5,646 nt of DNA from Candidatus Heimdallarchaeota archaeon (GTDB lineage: Archaea > Asgardarchaeota > Heimdallarchaeia > Heimdallarchaeales > Kariarchaeaceae). The notes beneath the pieces are model-generated. The model saw only the letters and a program-made list of their open reading frames with translations, ran no database searches and had not been told where the DNA came from. Each line of letters opens with the position of its first letter. Position 1 is the stretch's first letter. The stretch is from positions 1 to 5,646 of the forward strand of contig JACZSS010000225.1 of assembly GCA_022574115.1 (NCBI GenBank). The letters run 5' to 3'. Shown here in pieces: positions 5,100 to 5,646 of the stretch. The position numbers were made by a program, and so were the translations under genes.

Positions 5100-5646
5100 T
5101 TATTCAATCGATTTTGCTCCGAATGGCCCACTTTTTTCATACGAGTCTACCAATATTGTGATTAGTTCAGGCATATCTTGAGTTGAGAAGAGACGATAAT
5201 CATCAAAAGTTGGATTTAGCATCTTACCTGCTGCGTTGAATTTAAACTCCTCTGTCAATGCATAACTGATTCCATTCATTACGGACCCTTCTGTTTGTCC
5301 TTCTGCTAGACGAGGATTGATTGGAGTTCCACAATCGACTGCAGCAACATATTTTATCACCTTAACCTGCCCTGTTTCTGTATCTACATCTACCTCCGCA
5401 AAATGGGCTGCAAAAGGCGGTGGGGACTCACTTGATACGTGAGATTCACCTGCTTGAATTTGGAATTGATCTGCAGAATAGAGCGCGAACCTGCATATTT
5501 CTGCAAATGTAACGACTTCTCCATCGGGAGCCTTGACGGTTTTATTTTCTAGATCAAGTTCACCTGGTGATGCTTCCATCATCTTTGCAGCAACTTCGAT
5601 TATTTGCTTCTTAATCTTGTCCGCAACTTTCTTGACCGCCATTCCC
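5100..5646 (-). CDS. Xanthine dehydrogenase-family molybdopterin-binding subunit, C-terminal part (5' end outside window, premature stop)
   Basis: The frame is open to the right edge. Its first visible residues, GMAVKKVADKIKKQ, correspond to the internal GNAVKxA segment of the molybdenum hydroxylase large subunit, so the ATG at 5642 is internal and not the start. Other family signatures are HFAEVDVDTETGQVKV, AVDCGTPINPRLAEGQTEG, SYALTEE, NPTFDDYR and SGPFGAKSI. This subunit carries the molybdenum cofactor and hydroxylates N-heterocycles such as purines or nicotinate, or oxidises aldehydes; the exact substrate cannot be told from this end. It works with FAD and 2Fe-2S partners, none visible here. 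The frame stops at 5100-5102 (TAA) within GAKSI-E-stop, where relatives read K-S/G-V/I-G/A-E, so the stop occupies the position of the family's catalytic glutamate. The homologous sequence resumes directly after it in the same frame. Confidence 0.87.
   Translation of the reverse strand, partial: GMAVKKVADKIKKQIIEVAAKMMEASPGELDLENKTVKAPDGEVVTFAEICRFALYSADQFQIQAGESHVSSESPPPFAAHFAEVDVDTETGQVKVIKYVAAVDCGTPINPRLAEGQTEGSVMNGISYALTEEFKFNAAGKMLNPTFDDYRLFSTQDMPELITILVDSYEKSGPFGAKSIE

Noticed and set aside
1..5646. CRISPR array, insertion sequence or integration site
   Set aside because: No regularly spaced repeats, transposase, terminal inverted repeats or tRNA gene were found; gene composition looks uniform across the window.

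Overview
The window looks archaeal, and probably comes from an Asgard (Heimdallarchaeia-like) metagenomic contig. The evidence is moderate AT-richness, a GGTGA Shine-Dalgarno complementary to the archaeal 16S tail, TATA-box-like elements upstream of several genes, and a leading gene fragment whose C-terminal tail resembles those on TPR proteins I associate with Asgard genomes. The lineage call is inference from protein style; no marker gene is present.

Layout: (1) bases 1-246 hold the 3' end of a TPR-type protein. (2) 389-1657, plus strand, is a threonine-synthase-family PLP enzyme. (3) 1808-2761, plus, is an aspartate-carbamoyltransferase-family protein. It keeps the carbamoyl-phosphate site but has lost several residues of the amino-acid side. 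(4) 2901-3899, plus, is a second, knotted carbamoyltransferase of the YgeW/acetylornithine carbamoyltransferase type. (5) 4044-4907, plus, is a nitrilase-superfamily amidohydrolase very like beta-ureidopropionase. (6) 4959-5646, minus, converging on gene 5, is the C-terminal part of a molybdenum hydroxylase large subunit (xanthine dehydrogenase family). It is interrupted by an in-frame TAA at the position expected for the catalytic glutamate. The four plus-strand enzyme genes are separated by about 140-150 bp gaps, mostly with their own promoter-like sequences, so they look like separately transcribed neighbours and not a tight operon. No gap between genes exceeds 300 bases.

Taken together, a fold-type-II PLP enzyme, a YgeW-type carbamoyltransferase, a ureido-group hydrolase and a xanthine-dehydrogenase-type enzyme recall the E. 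coli ygeW-ygeX-ygeY-hyuA-yqeA-ygfK-ssnA-xdh region. That region is linked to anaerobic purine breakdown through 2,3-diureidopropionate and 2,3-diaminopropionate to pyruvate, with energy conserved as carbamoyl phosphate. The main hypothesis here is that the window is part of an archaeal version of that pathway with substituted enzymes: a ThrC-like enzyme for YgeX, a beta-ureidopropionase-like enzyme for YgeY, and an extra ATCase-like transcarbamylase. This is inference from gene content. Arginine or pyrimidine metabolism remain alternatives.
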